This document shows positions 18,106 through 29,900 of a stretch of DNA of 64,000 bases, piece by piece (within the stretch, counting starts at the first letter, position 1; the number at the start of each line of letters is the position of its first letter). The stretch lies in contig NZ_JACHMO010000001.1 in NCBI RefSeq assembly GCF_014205015.1, positions 4,154,001 through 4,218,000 on the forward strand, written 5' to 3'. Position numbers and translations under genes: made by a program. The notes beneath the pieces are model-generated. The model saw nothing but the letters and a program-made list of their open reading frames with translations, made no database searches and had not been told where the DNA came from. The stretch comes from Saccharothrix ecbatanensis. Lineage in GTDB: Bacteria > Actinomycetota > Actinomycetes > Mycobacteriales > Pseudonocardiaceae.

Positions 18106-19023
18106 GTGGTGCGAACAGCGGTGGTCACAGCGGGAACGGCCGGCATCGGGTTGGAGACCGCCTTGGGGTTGGCGGCGGCCGGTTTCGCGGTCACGGTGGT
18201 CGGACGCGATCCGGAGCGCGGCGCCCGTGCGGTCGACCGGATCAACGCCGCGGCACCGGACCACCGGGCCCGGTTCCTGGCCGCCGACCTGGCCTCCCTC
18301 GAAGCGGTGCGGGCTCTCGCCGACGGCATCGCCGCCGAAGGGCCGCTCGGCGTCCTGGTCAACAACGTCGGGGCGATGTTCGCGGCCCGCCAGGATTCGG
18401 TCGACGGGATCGAGGCGACGTTCGCGGTCAACCACCTCTCGCCGTACCTGCTGACGGAACTGCTGCTGCCCTCGCTGCGAGCCGGCGCGCCGAGCCGGGT
18501 GGTGAACGTGACCTCGGGCTCGGTCCGCGTCGCCAAGCGGGTGTTCGACGCCGTCGAACCGCCCGGCGGCTACTACGGCTTCCACTGGTACGGCCGCGCC
18601 AAGCTCGCCAACCTCGCCCACACCCTCGACCTCGCGCGGCGGTTGGACGGCTCGGGCGTCTCGGTGTTCGCCGCCGATCCCGGCGGCGCCGCGACGGACA
18701 TGACCAACGGCACCATGGCCGACCCCGCGATCGTGTCCCCCGGACTGCGCCTGCTCTGGCCACTCGTCCGCCGAACGTTCCGACGCGCCACCTCCGGCCC
18801 CGCCTCGGTGGCGGCCAAGCCCTCGATCTTCGCCGCCACCGACGCTTCGTTGGCCGACCGGACCGGCATCGTCATCGGCCCACGAGCCCAGCCCGTCACG
18901 CCGTTCCGCCCGGCCACCGATCCGCGCGTCGCGGCGGCTGTCCGCCGGCTCAGCGAACGTCTCGCCCCGATCACCGCGTCGGCCACCATCGACGGCGTGG
19001 ATGGCCGGGGTCGGCACAAGTGA
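18106..19023 (+). CDS. SDR-family NAD(P)-dependent oxidoreductase
   Basis: A 305-residue short-chain dehydrogenase resembling the retinol-dehydrogenase-like group. Seen: the nucleotide-binding motif TAGTAGIG near residues 6-13, the NNVG motif, a Ser in VNVTSGS, and the catalytic YGRAK (Tyr-x-x-x-Lys). It starts at GTG 18106, downstream of GGGGGTG and the twin TetR operators. The substrate is unknown. It could be a tailoring enzyme for the neighbouring megasynthase or a TetR-controlled detoxification enzyme. Confidence 0.9.
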   Translation: MVRTAVVTAGTAGIGLETALGLAAAGFAVTVVGRDPERGARAVDRINAAAPDHRARFLAADLASLEAVRALADGIAAEGPLGVLVNNVGAMFAARQDSVDGIEATFAVNHLSPYLLTELLLPSLRAGAPSRVVNVTSGSVRVAKRVFDAVEPPGGYYGFHWYGRAKLANLAHTLDLARRLDGSGVSVFAADPGGAATDMTNGTMADPAIVSPGLRLLWPLVRRTFRRATSGPASVAAKPSIFAATDASLADRTGIVIGPRAQPVTPFRPATDPRVAAAVRRLSERLAPITASATIDGVDGRGRHK

Positions 19024-19046
19024 TTTCCGTGAGCGTCTGATCGTGT

Positions 19047-19943
19047 TCAGCGGTCGACCTGTTCCAGCAGGAACTCCTGGTCCGGCCGGCCGGAGCACGT
19101 GGTCTGCGCCAGCTCGGCCCCGGCGTCGACGTCGGCCGGGCCGTACAACAGACCGACGCACTTGCCGCTGTGCACCGGACGCAACGTGAACCCGTTCGGC
19201 ACGGGTGTGCGCACGGGTTCCAGCAGGAACCGCTGGTGCGCGGCCGAGTCGCAGTGTTCCGGCTGTAGCAGCGTTTCGTCGGCCAGGGACGCCTCGCCGA
19301 CCGACAGGCAGCCCCAGCCCTCTTGCGGGTGGTTCCACTTGATCAGGTAGACGCCCGCGCCCACGGCCGCCAGATAGGTGTCCGGCACCAACCCTTCGCA
19401 CGGTCGCTGCACGGCCAGCGCATGGTCGGTGCGCCCGTTGCGCTCACGCCCCTCCCCCACGCACAGGTCGCGGTCGGCGGTGTGGGCCGGGCGGATCAGG
19501 TACTGGCCGTCGGCGGGAAGTGGCGCCAGGTCGGACGGCCGGACCAGCAGCACGACGCTCGTCGCGGCCACGATCACCGCCACCGCGCCGACCACCCACC
19601 ACTTCCACCGTTTGCGGGGCGGCGGCGGAGGAGGAGGCTCTTCGACGTCCGGCAACTGGACGGCTAATCGCCGGCGTGCCGCGAGCCAGCGCTCGACGTC
19701 CGGCTCGTCCAGCCCGCAGGCCCGGGTGAACGCGGACACGAGCGGTTCCCTGGGCAGGGTGTCGCGGTTGAGCATCGTCGCCGTCGTGCTGGACGGCAGC
19801 ACGTCGTCGTTCGCGCGGGCCTTCGCCTCCAACTGCCGGTACGTCAGCCCCGACCACAGGCGAAGGCGTTTCATCGAAGCGATGAACTCCGCCACCGTCG
19901 CCGAGTCCTCTGGCCGTGGTGGCGAATCATCCCGCTGCGTCAC
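19047..19943 (-). CDS. Membrane-anchored HTH protein with extracytoplasmic beta-trefoil-like domain
   Basis: GTG 19943, directly preceded by GGGACC, gives 298 residues; the frame extends upstream but overlaps the divergent promoter. The N-terminus (about 10-75) is the XRE-like HTH common in actinobacteria (FIASMKRLRLWSGLTYRQLEAKA ... LPREPLVSAFTRACGL). A proline run, a basic patch and one membrane helix (about 108-130, WWVVGAVAVIVAATSVVLLV) follow. The outside domain has repeated CLSV/CVGL-type motifs with Gln and Cys, similar to ricin-B-like trefoils. This could be a one-component transmembrane regulator, with carbohydrate sensing as a possibility. It diverges from the SARP gene. Confidence 0.75.
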   Translation of the reverse strand: MTQRDDSPPRPEDSATVAEFIASMKRLRLWSGLTYRQLEAKARANDDVLPSSTTATMLNRDTLPREPLVSAFTRACGLDEPDVERWLAARRRLAVQLPDVEEPPPPPPPRKRWKWWVVGAVAVIVAATSVVLLVRPSDLAPLPADGQYLIRPAHTADRDLCVGEGRERNGRTDHALAVQRPCEGLVPDTYLAAVGAGVYLIKWNHPQEGWGCLSVGEASLADETLLQPEHCDSAAHQRFLLEPVRTPVPNGFTLRPVHSGKCVGLLYGPADVDAGAELAQTTCSGRPDQEFLLEQVDR

Positions 19944-20010
19944 GGTCCCATGATGCCGGCGTAACGCTCCGCGTCCACCGCCGTTTCCGCACGAAACCCC
20001 TTGGCCTGCA

Positions 20011-20040
20011 CGAACAAACCCGAACAGATCCGAACGGCCG
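20011..20040. promoter_or_regulatory. Three 10-bp direct repeats between the HTH and SARP genes
   Basis: CGAAC occurs at 20011, 20021 and 20031 (units CGAACAAACC, CGAACAGATC, CGAACGGCCG), spaced exactly one helical turn. A further CGAAA lies at 19992. SARP activators are known to bind heptameric direct repeats spaced about one turn, so this may be an autoregulatory site. Confidence 0.55.
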
Positions 20041-20093
20041 TCCGGCACGTGCCGCTGGTAGACCGTGGGTCACCGACGACGGGGAGGTCCGCG

Positions 20094-20927
20094 GTGGGGG
20101 TTGAGGTGCGACTGCTCGGTGCGGTCGACGTGGTGGTGGACGGGGTTCCGGCGAACTTGGGGCACGCACGGCAGCGGTGCGTGCTGGCGGCGTTGGCGGT
20201 CGAGGCCAACGATCCGGTGAACTACGACAAGTTGGTGTTCCGGGTGTGGGGGGTGACGCCACCACGCCGGCCGCTCGCCGCGCTGTACAGCTACCTGCAC
20301 CGGCTACGGCAGGCGCTGGCCGGTGCGGAGGGCGTGGAACTGGTGCGGCGGTCGGGTTTCTACCAGCTGGTCGTGGACCCGGAGGTGGTGGACCTGCACC
20401 GGTTCCAGCGGTTGTCCAGGGCGGCGCGTCGGGAACCGGACGACGCGAGGCGGATCGAGCTGCACGAGCAGGCGTTGGCGTTGTGGCGTGGTGAGCCGTT
20501 CGCGGGGTTGACGACCGCGTGGCTGGACGTGACGCGGGTGGCGTTGGTCCAGCACCGGCACCTCGCCGAGGTCGAGCACGTCGACGCCGCGCTGCGGTTG
20601 GGCCGGTGCCACGAGGTGGTGGCCGGCCTGATCGGGCGTGCGGCGGCGCACCCGTTCGACGAGTGCGTCACCGCGCAGCTCATGACCGCCCTGCACGGGG
20701 TCGGCCGCACGGCCGAGGCGTTCGCGGCCTACCGGCGGATGTGCCGACGCCTCGCCGAGGAGTTGGGCACTGGCCCCGGCGAGGCGTTGCGCGCCGCTCA
20801 CCGGCGGCTGCTTCAGACGCCGGCGGCGACCGTCACCCCGGCTCCGGTGCGGCGCGGTGTGGTCACGCCGGTGACCAGGTTGCCGGTCGAGGTGACCACC
20901 AGCCCGGCGCCGGGTCCGCGCTGGTAG
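20094..20927 (+). CDS. SARP/BTAD-family transcriptional activator
   Basis: GTG 20094, preceded by GGGGAGG, gives 277 residues, the usual size for small SARP regulators. An OmpR-like winged HTH covers about 1-90 (VRLLGAVDVVVDG, then LYSYLHRLRQAL) and a bacterial transcriptional-activation domain about 98-240 (DLHRFQRLSRAARREPDD, RGEPFAGLTTAWLDVTRVAL, EELGTGPGEALRAAHRRLL). SARPs recruit RNA polymerase to antibiotic and other promoters. It lies about 2.7 kb from the PKS-NRPS gene and could control it. Its 3' end overlaps the convergent beta-helix gene by 115 bp. Confidence 0.88.
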   Translation: MGVEVRLLGAVDVVVDGVPANLGHARQRCVLAALAVEANDPVNYDKLVFRVWGVTPPRRPLAALYSYLHRLRQALAGAEGVELVRRSGFYQLVVDPEVVDLHRFQRLSRAARREPDDARRIELHEQALALWRGEPFAGLTTAWLDVTRVALVQHRHLAEVEHVDAALRLGRCHEVVAGLIGRAAAHPFDECVTAQLMTALHGVGRTAEAFAAYRRMCRRLAEELGTGPGEALRAAHRRLLQTPAATVTPAPVRRGVVTPVTRLPVEVTTSPAPGPRW

Positions 20928-21922
20928 TCCAGGCCGACGCCGGACCCGTTGCCGCGCAGGGTGTTGCCGATGACGGCGAGGTTGCCGGTCCCGTAGTTCA
21001 CCCGCGTCTCCAGGAACGTGCCCGTGCCGCCGGAGAAGTCGAACACCCGGTTGCCGGACACGGTCGAGGCCGCTTCGCCCTGGATCGACAGCCGGATGCC
21101 GGACTCGCCGAAGTCCTCCAGGTAGTTGTCGGCGATGGAGGACCCGAACAGCCGGTCGGCCCACAGGGCGACGCGGCCGACCCCGTACACGTGGTTGCCG
21201 CGGACGAGCCAGCCGGCGGCGTTGTCCAGGCCGATGCCGTCGGTGCCGGAGTCGGCGATCCAGTTGTCCAGCAGCTGCCAGTCCGTGACCGAGTTGCCGG
21301 TGTCCTCCACGTGCACGCCGCGTCCGCCCGAGTCGTGGATGTGGTTGCCCGCGATCCGGCCGTTGACCTGCGTGTTGGTCAACGCGACGCCGTTGGCGGA
21401 CAGGTTCGTGACGCGGATGCCGTGCCGGTTCGCGTCCCGCACGGTGACGTCCTCGACCACCGACTGCCAGGACCGCAGCACGAGGGCGTCACCGGCGGTG
21501 GGGTTGGTGGACCGTTCGGCCATCAGGGTCAGCGACCGGACGGTGACCGGGTCGCCCGTCCACGGTACGTCGTCCAGGTAGGTGTCGGTGGCGAGCATTG
21601 CGTCCAGGTTCGCCCCCGGCGCCTGCCGGATGACGGCGCCACTGCGGGACGAGCCCTTCAACGTCCGGTCGCCCACGAGCCGGACCGTGCCGTCGATCAG
21701 GCAGGTGCCGGTCAACACCACCTCACCACCGGATGGGGTGCCGCTGATGGCGGCGTTGATCCTCTCGTCGTCCCCGGTGTCGTTCGAGCACACCAACGCG
21801 ACCCGATCGTCCCCCCAAGCGCGCCCACTCACGAGCAGGACGCTCATCAACGCCAACACCAACGCGGACCTGGACAACGCGGTGCGCCGCGCCGCCCCCG
21901 GAAAGCTCAGCCTGCCGCTCAC
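20813..21922 (-). CDS. Secreted right-handed beta-helix protein
   Basis: GTG 21922 with a perfect GGGGAGG site gives 369 residues. Residues about 10-37 are a signal peptide (SALVLALMSVLLVSGRAWG). The rest shows repeated NxI/GxxV rungs (GIRVTNLSANGVALTNTQVNGRIAGNHI) typical of parallel beta-helices in the pectate-lyase superfamily (NosD/Beta_helix). No catalytic Lys/Arg of a named lyase family can be assigned, so polysaccharide binding or lyase activity is only possible. It runs convergent to the SARP gene and overlaps its last 115 bp. Confidence 0.8.
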   Translation of the reverse strand: MSGRLSFPGAARRTALSRSALVLALMSVLLVSGRAWGDDRVALVCSNDTGDDERINAAISGTPSGGEVVLTGTCLIDGTVRLVGDRTLKGSSRSGAVIRQAPGANLDAMLATDTYLDDVPWTGDPVTVRSLTLMAERSTNPTAGDALVLRSWQSVVEDVTVRDANRHGIRVTNLSANGVALTNTQVNGRIAGNHIHDSGGRGVHVEDTGNSVTDWQLLDNWIADSGTDGIGLDNAAGWLVRGNHVYGVGRVALWADRLFGSSIADNYLEDFGESGIRLSIQGEAASTVSGNRVFDFSGGTGTFLETRVNYGTGNLAVIGNTLRGNGSGVGLDYQRGPGAGLVVTSTGNLVTGVTTPRRTGAGVTVAAGV

Positions 21923-22010
21923 GAAAACCTCCCCTTGATCACCTGGATGCGCAGTGTGGGCGACCGATGTTGAGGAAAACTGGAACGGCCCACCAGCCTC
22001 AGGGGGGACC

Positions 22011-23810
22011 ATGGCCGATTACCGCGAGTTCGCGCCGAGCCGGCGATTCCGCTCCAACGTCGCGCTGTCGCCGGACGGCGGGTTCGTGGCGTACGCCGCC
22101 AATCCCGACGGGCCGCACAACCTGTACGTGACGCCGGTTTCGGGCGGTCAGGCGCGCAGGATCACGGACTACACCGAGCACTCGGTGCGCCAGGTCGCGT
22201 GGTCGCCGGACGGCCGGAGCCTGTTGTACACGGCCGACTTCCACGGGGACGAGCAGTTCCAGCTGTACCTGGTCGACGCCGCCGGGGGCGTTCCGCGACG
22301 GCTGACCGACGCCGCCTGCCAGCACGTGCTCGGGTCGACCATCTACGAGTTCCGCGACATCTCGCCGTTCACGCCGGACGGCCGGAGCGTGGTCTACGCG
22401 GGCAACGACCGTGACGCCGCCGTGCAGGACGTGCTGGTCCAGGACCTGGAGACCGGTGTCGTCCGCCGGGTCGAGTCCGTCCCGGCCACGAGGCTGCACG
22501 CGGTGTCGGTGTCACCGGACGGCCGTTGGCTGCTCACCTCCGGCATGCACAGCATCGCCGACACCGACCTCGGGCTCGTCGACCTGCACGACCCGGACGC
22601 GCCGCTGCGGGTCGTGACGGCGCACGAGGACAAGCGGCTGCACGTCGCGGGACCGTGGACCGACTCCGGGTTCCTCCTGCTGCACAACACCGGGCGGGAG
22701 TTCCTCGCGCTGGGCTCGTACTCGCCGGCGACCGGCGTGGTCACCGAGTCGACCCCGCCGTGGGACGTCGAGCAGGTGGTGGCTTCCGGCGCGGTGCGGG
22801 CGTGGACCGTGAACGAGGACGGCCTCTCGCGGCTGTTCGTGACGCGGGACGGCGAGCCGGTGGCGTTGCCCGAGCTGCCTTCGGGTGTGATCGCCTCGCT
22901 GGCGGCGGCGGGTGATGTGCTGACGTTCCTGTTCACCACCGGCAGCCGGCCGACTGAGGTGGTCGCGCTCGACCTGGCCACGAACGAGCTGCGGCACCTG
23001 ACGTCCAGCGCTCCTTCGGTGGCGTGCGTCGAGCCTCAGCTGGTGCGCTACCCGACGCACGACGGCCGCGAGGTGCCCGCGTGGCTGTACCGGCCTGACG
23101 GTGACGGCGTTCGCGGTGTGGTGCTCTCCATCCACGGCGGGCCGGAAGCCCAGGAACGGCCGCAGTACAACTACACCGGGCTCTACCAGTACCTGGTCTC
23201 GCAGGGGATCGCGGTGCTCGCGGTGCTCGCGCCGAACGTGCGCGGCTCGACCGGGTACGGCAAGACCTACCAGCGGCTGATCCTGCACGACTACGGCGGC
23301 GACGAGCTGGGCGACTTCGAGCACGCGGTCAAGTACCTGCACGGGCTGGGCTGGGTCGACCCGGCCAGGATCGGCGTGTGGGGCGGGTCGTACGGCGGTT
23401 TCGCCGCGCTGTCCTGCCTGTCCCGGCTGCCGTCGCTGTGGGCGGCGGGCGTGTCGGTCGTCGGCCCCTCGAACCTGCTCACGATGGTCCGGTCGGTGCC
23501 GGAGACGTGGCGTGCCTCGAAGGCCGAATCGGTGGGCGATCCGGACACCGAGGCCGACTTCCTGCTGGCACGGTCACCGATCACGTACGCCGACGCGATC
23601 ACCGCGCCGCTGTTCGTGGTCCAGGGCGCGAATGACCCGCGCGTGGTGAAGGCGGAGAGCGATCAGATCGTCGCCGCCTTGCGGGGGCGCGGGGTCGACG
23701 TGCGCTACGACGTCTACGAGGACGAAGGACACGGCTTCGCCAACCGGGCGAACGAACTCCAGGTCATGAGTGACGTGGCCGGCTTCTTGGTGGCGCACCT
23801 GGGTGGTTGA
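22011..23810 (+). CDS. S9-family prolyl oligopeptidase/acylaminoacyl-peptidase-like hydrolase
   Basis: ATG 22011 after AGGGGGGACC gives 599 residues. The N-terminal half carries TolB/WD-like propeller repeats (VALSPDGGFVAY, VAWSPDGRSLLY, VSVSPDGRWLL). The C-terminal alpha/beta-hydrolase domain has the nucleophile motif GGSYGG (Ser460), Asp542 in ANDPRV and His574 in DEGHGF, so the serine-protease triad is complete. There is no signal peptide, so it is probably a cytoplasmic oligopeptidase. It is a single gene ending at a strong hairpin. Confidence 0.93.
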   Translation: MADYREFAPSRRFRSNVALSPDGGFVAYAANPDGPHNLYVTPVSGGQARRITDYTEHSVRQVAWSPDGRSLLYTADFHGDEQFQLYLVDAAGGVPRRLTDAACQHVLGSTIYEFRDISPFTPDGRSVVYAGNDRDAAVQDVLVQDLETGVVRRVESVPATRLHAVSVSPDGRWLLTSGMHSIADTDLGLVDLHDPDAPLRVVTAHEDKRLHVAGPWTDSGFLLLHNTGREFLALGSYSPATGVVTESTPPWDVEQVVASGAVRAWTVNEDGLSRLFVTRDGEPVALPELPSGVIASLAAAGDVLTFLFTTGSRPTEVVALDLATNELRHLTSSAPSVACVEPQLVRYPTHDGREVPAWLYRPDGDGVRGVVLSIHGGPEAQERPQYNYTGLYQYLVSQGIAVLAVLAPNVRGSTGYGKTYQRLILHDYGGDELGDFEHAVKYLHGLGWVDPARIGVWGGSYGGFAALSCLSRLPSLWAAGVSVVGPSNLLTMVRSVPETWRASKAESVGDPDTEADFLLARSPITYADAITAPLFVVQGANDPRVVKAESDQIVAALRGRGVDVRYDVYEDEGHGFANRANELQVMSDVAGFLVAHLGG

Positions 23811-23831
23811 AGACGTTGGCCGAACCGACGT

Positions 23832-23861
23832 GGGGAGGCCCGGATCGCCCCGGGCCTCCCC
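23832..23861. terminator. Hairpin terminator between S9 peptidase and xylanase genes
   Basis: A 12-bp stem (GGGGAGGCCCGG with CCGGGCCTCCCC) and 6-nt loop lie between the two convergent stop codons and can serve both directions. Confidence 0.85.
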
Positions 23862-23876
23862 CTCGTCATCGTGCCG

Positions 23877-26616
<2,740 letters not shown>

Positions 26617-26712
26617 GCCCCAGACCATCGGCGACGCCGTTCACTGGTCTCATTTGGCGATCGCTGAACAGGCGAAAGGAGGGCTGCGCTGCGCGCACAG
26701 CCGTCCCAAAAT

Positions 26713-26729
26713 GCTCGAAACTTTCGAGC
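26713..26729. promoter_or_regulatory. 17-bp perfect palindrome, candidate xylan-regulator operator
   Basis: GCTCGAAACTTTCGAGC is a perfect palindrome around a single central base. It lies between the stop of the phosphatase gene and the xylanase promoter, about 100 bp upstream of the -35 box. Confidence 0.65.
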
Positions 26730-26734
26730 TACGA

Positions 26735-27949
26735 CTACGGAGCGGAGTTGTGCAGAACCGTCAGCAGGGCGATGTCGTCGTTCGCGGGCTGGTCGCCGAC
26801 GAGCGCGGTCATGATCCGGACGCAGGCCGCTTCGGGTGGCGCCGGGGACACCGCCTGCCGGAGCAGCTCCAGCCGGTCGTCCAGGTCCACCCCCCGCCGC
26901 TCCACCAGCCCGTCGGTGTAAAGGGCGACCAGCGAGCCGGCCGGCACGTCGACGCCGACGCTCCGCCGGCCGGTGACGCCCAGGTTGTAGCCGACGGGCG
27001 GGCCGACCGGGGCGTCGACGAAGGCGGCGGGCCGGCCGGGCGCGGCGAGGACGGGCGGCAGGTGGCCGGCCAGGGCGAGATCCATGCGGGCCGTCGCCGT
27101 GTCGATGACCGCGTAGGCGACCGTGGCCATGGAGTAGTCCTCGAAGTGGCTGGCCTTCCGGTCGAGCTTGCCGAGCACCTCCGCCGGGTCGGCGAACTCC
27201 AGGGCGTAGGCGCGCAACGCGCTGCGGAGCCGGCCCATGACGATCGCGGCGGGCAGTCCGTGGCCCACGACGTCGCCGATCACCAGGCCGATGCGCCCGC
27301 CGGGGAGGGCGAACACGTCGTACCAGTCGCCGCCGACACCGCTGTCCGCGCCGGGGACGTAGCGGGCGGCCAGCTCCCAACCGTCGGTGGTGGGCAGGCG
27401 ATCGGGCAGCAGGCTGTCCTGGAGCATCGCGGCGGCGGCCAGCTCGGCACGCGACCGGTGCATGCGCGCCGCCATCGCCAGCCGGTCGGCGACCAGCTGG
27501 AGCAGCTCGGTCTCCTCGTCGGTGAACCGCCGGGGCGTGGTGCTGCCCACGTGCAGCACGCCGGTGAGGTGCCCCTGGGCGACCATCGGCACGCCGAGCA
27601 GGGACCGCAGACCTCTGGCCCGCAGCAGCGGGTTGACCACCGTGGACTCGTCGACGCGCTCGATCCACACCGGCTCGCGGTGCTGGGCCACCCGCCCGGC
27701 GAAGCCCTTCCCCATCGGCACCCGCACACCCTGGACGACCTCCGCCTCCAGGCCCACGGTCGCCTTGGCCACCAGTTGCCGGCCGCCGGCGTCGATCAGG
27801 AGGACGGTGACGGTGTCGACCGCGAACAGGTCGCGCACCTGCCACAGCAGCACGTCGAAGAGCTTTTCCAGGTCGAGGTGCCGGAGGGTGCTGTCGGTGA
27901 CCGTCTCCAACACGCGCAGCCGCATCTCCGAGCTCTGCGCTTCACTCAT
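26735..27949 (-). CDS. GAF-domain PP2C/SpoIIE-type serine phosphatase
   Basis: ATG 27949 gives 404 residues; longer forms overlap upstream non-coding sequence. A GAF domain covers about 20-165 (LFAVDTVTVLLIDAGGRQLVAKATVG, GKGFAGRVA). The SpoIIE/PP2C domain covers about 185-402, with the metal-binding Asp residues in GGDWYDVF, GDVVGHGLPAA and the C-terminal NDDIALL. Such proteins dephosphorylate anti-sigma-factor antagonists (STAS proteins) in stress or development switches, with the GAF as sensor. No anti-sigma or STAS gene is adjacent, so the partner is elsewhere. Confidence 0.93.
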   Translation of the reverse strand: MSEAQSSEMRLRVLETVTDSTLRHLDLEKLFDVLLWQVRDLFAVDTVTVLLIDAGGRQLVAKATVGLEAEVVQGVRVPMGKGFAGRVAQHREPVWIERVDESTVVNPLLRARGLRSLLGVPMVAQGHLTGVLHVGSTTPRRFTDEETELLQLVADRLAMAARMHRSRAELAAAAMLQDSLLPDRLPTTDGWELAARYVPGADSGVGGDWYDVFALPGGRIGLVIGDVVGHGLPAAIVMGRLRSALRAYALEFADPAEVLGKLDRKASHFEDYSMATVAYAVIDTATARMDLALAGHLPPVLAAPGRPAAFVDAPVGPPVGYNLGVTGRRSVGVDVPAGSLVALYTDGLVERRGVDLDDRLELLRQAVSPAPPEAACVRIMTALVGDQPANDDIALLTVLHNSAP

Positions 27950-28107
27950 CCGTCGACCCCGTCCACCGTCCTGTCGTGCGTGCCAAGTATCAGCACGACC
28001 GAGTGACGGGTGCCATGAGCCGGTGCCGGGCAAACCACCATACCTGGACGGGTTCGGCCTTGAACGAAGCAGAGGCGCAGTACAGGCGGGGTGCGGGCGC
28101 GTTCGGC

Positions 28108-28806
28108 CTAGCGCACCACCAGCCAATCGGCGCACAACCCGGTCCACGCGCCCGCCGGTTCACCGACCGCGAGACCCAGGCCGTGCTTGCCGTGGGGATA
28201 CACGTGCAACTCCACCGGCACGTCGTGGCGCGCAGCGGCTTCCGCGTAGCGCAGGGAGTTGACGACCGGGACGGCTTCGTCGTCGGCCGTGTGCCACAGG
28301 AACGTCGGCGGTGTCCGGGCGTCGACGTGTCGATCGACGGCCAGGGTCGCGCGGGCGGCGCTGTCGGCGTCGTCGCCGAGCAGGCGGTCACCGCAGCCCT
28401 GGTGCCCTCCGTCGGCCCCGTCGAGACTGATCACGGGGTAGCAGAGGACCGCGAAGTCCGGTCTCTCGTCGGCTGAGGACGGTTCGCCGGTGGGGTGGAC
28501 GCCGGTGGCCAGCATTCCGGCGAGGTGGCCGCCGGCGGAGAAGCCCAGGACGCCGACGCGGTGTGGATCGACCTGTGCGTGCTGACGCACGTGGTGCAGG
28601 GCTTGGCGTGCGTCGAGGAGACCTGCGGGGTGGCGGTGCGGGTCGACCCGGTAGCGCAGGACGAAGGCGTGCAGACCCAGGCCGTTGAGCCACTGCGCGA
28701 CGGGTTCGGCCTCGTGATCGGCGTGCCGCAGGTAAGAGCCGCCGGGCAGCACCAGCACCGCGGGACGCCGCTCGGACGTGTCGATCAGGTGCTCGGCGAG
28801 CTTCAC
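28108..28806 (-). CDS. Alpha/beta hydrolase, BD-FAE/esterase-lipase type
   Basis: GTG 28806 overlaps the preceding Gfo/Idh stop by GTGA and gives 232 residues. Seen: the oxyanion region LVLPGGSY (residues about 16-23), nucleophile elbow GFSAGG, a late Asp in HTADDEAVPV, and His in YPHGKHGLGL. It looks like the acetyl-xylan/feruloyl-esterase-like group found in sugar-utilisation operons. It has no signal peptide, so it should act on imported, acylated oligosaccharides. It is the last gene of the five-gene operon. Confidence 0.88.
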   Translation of the reverse strand: MKLAEHLIDTSERRPAVLVLPGGSYLRHADHEAEPVAQWLNGLGLHAFVLRYRVDPHRHPAGLLDARQALHHVRQHAQVDPHRVGVLGFSAGGHLAGMLATGVHPTGEPSSADERPDFAVLCYPVISLDGADGGHQGCGDRLLGDDADSAARATLAVDRHVDARTPPTFLWHTADDEAVPVVNSLRYAEAAARHDVPVELHVYPHGKHGLGLAVGEPAGAWTGLCADWLVVR

Positions 28807-29900
28807 CGAACGGACCTCGCGGCGTCGAGCCAGGGCACGCCGCTGCCGGCCATGCTGTCGTAGAACGGGTGGCCTTCGGTGATCTCGCCCTGCTCGATCG
28901 TCTTCCCGGTGAACGCGGAGGCGTAGACGGCGGCCACGAACTCCATGGTCACCCGCGTGTCCGCGGTGGAGACGGGTGGCCTGCGGCCGGCGTCCAAGGC
29001 GTCGAGGACGGCGGTGAACTGGGCGGTGTGGCCGCTCGGCGTGTCGGCGGGCCCGCTTTCCCACGCCGAGAGGACGTCCGGCGTGCCGGGGGCGGCGGTG
29101 AGGGTCCAGTCTGCGTCCGAGTACCCGTAGAGGTGCTCCAGTTCCACGGTCGCCCGCTCGAAGTCGAAGCGCAGTTGGCTGGTCTGGCGCGGCGAGATCA
29201 CCGAGTTGACCACGGTGGCCAGCGCTCCCGACTCGAACCGGACCAGCGCGGCGGACACGTCCTCGGTGTCGGTCGGCCGGGCCTGGCGGGCGGCGACGGC
29301 GGTGACGCTGGTCCACTGGCCCAGGATCGACAGCAGCAGGTCGAACTGGTGGATGCCGTGGCCCATCGTCGGCCCGCCGCCCTCCAGCTCCCACTTGCCC
29401 CGCCACGGCACCGCGAAGTAGTCGTCGTCGCGGAACCACAGCGTGTGCGCCGACGCCACCAGCGGCCGACCCAGCACGCCCTCGGCCAGCAAGCGGCGCA
29501 ACCGGACCGCCCCGGAGCCGAACCTGTGCTGGAACACGGTGGCCACGGGCACCCCGGCCTCGGCCTCGGCGGCACGCAGCCGGTCGAACTCGGCCAGCGA
29601 CAGCACCGGAGGCTTCTCCACCACGGGCGACGCGCCGGCCGCCAGGCACTCCAGCGCCAAGGCCAGGTGGGAACCGGGCGGCGTGCAGAGGTGGACCAGG
29701 TCGGGCCGCTGGGCTTCGAGCAGCTCGGTCAGGCTCGCGTAGGCCGGCACGTCCCACGCCGCGCCGAAGGCCGCTGCCCGGTCGGGCTGCACGTCGACCG
29801 CGCCGACGAGCCGGGCGCGGCCGGCCGACTGGACGACCGCTTCGGCGTGCGCGGCGGCGATCGCGCCCGTGCCGACGATCGCGCAGGTGTAGGTGGTCAC
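28803..29900 (-). CDS. Gfo/Idh/MocA-family oxidoreductase (second copy in operon)
   Basis: GTG 29900 follows AAGGAG with an 8-base spacer and gives 365 residues. An N-terminal Rossmann fold (CAIVGTGAIAAAHAEAV) and the EKP motif of the family (VVEKPPVLSLAEF) are clear, followed by the GFO_IDH_MocA C-terminal sheet (FRDDDYFAVPWRGKWELEGGG, GHGIHQFDLLLSILG). It oxidises or epimerises sugars with bound NAD(P). It shares little with the other Gfo/Idh gene of this operon, so the two should do different steps. Overlaps at both ends are GTGA. Confidence 0.92.
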   Translation of the reverse strand: MTTYTCAIVGTGAIAAAHAEAVVQSAGRARLVGAVDVQPDRAAAFGAAWDVPAYASLTELLEAQRPDLVHLCTPPGSHLALALECLAAGASPVVEKPPVLSLAEFDRLRAAEAEAGVPVATVFQHRFGSGAVRLRRLLAEGVLGRPLVASAHTLWFRDDDYFAVPWRGKWELEGGGPTMGHGIHQFDLLLSILGQWTSVTAVAARQARPTDTEDVSAALVRFESGALATVVNSVISPRQTSQLRFDFERATVELEHLYGYSDADWTLTAAPGTPDVLSAWESGPADTPSGHTAQFTAVLDALDAGRRPPVSTADTRVTMEFVAAVYASAFTGKTIEQGEITEGHPFYDSMAGSGVPWLDAARSVR

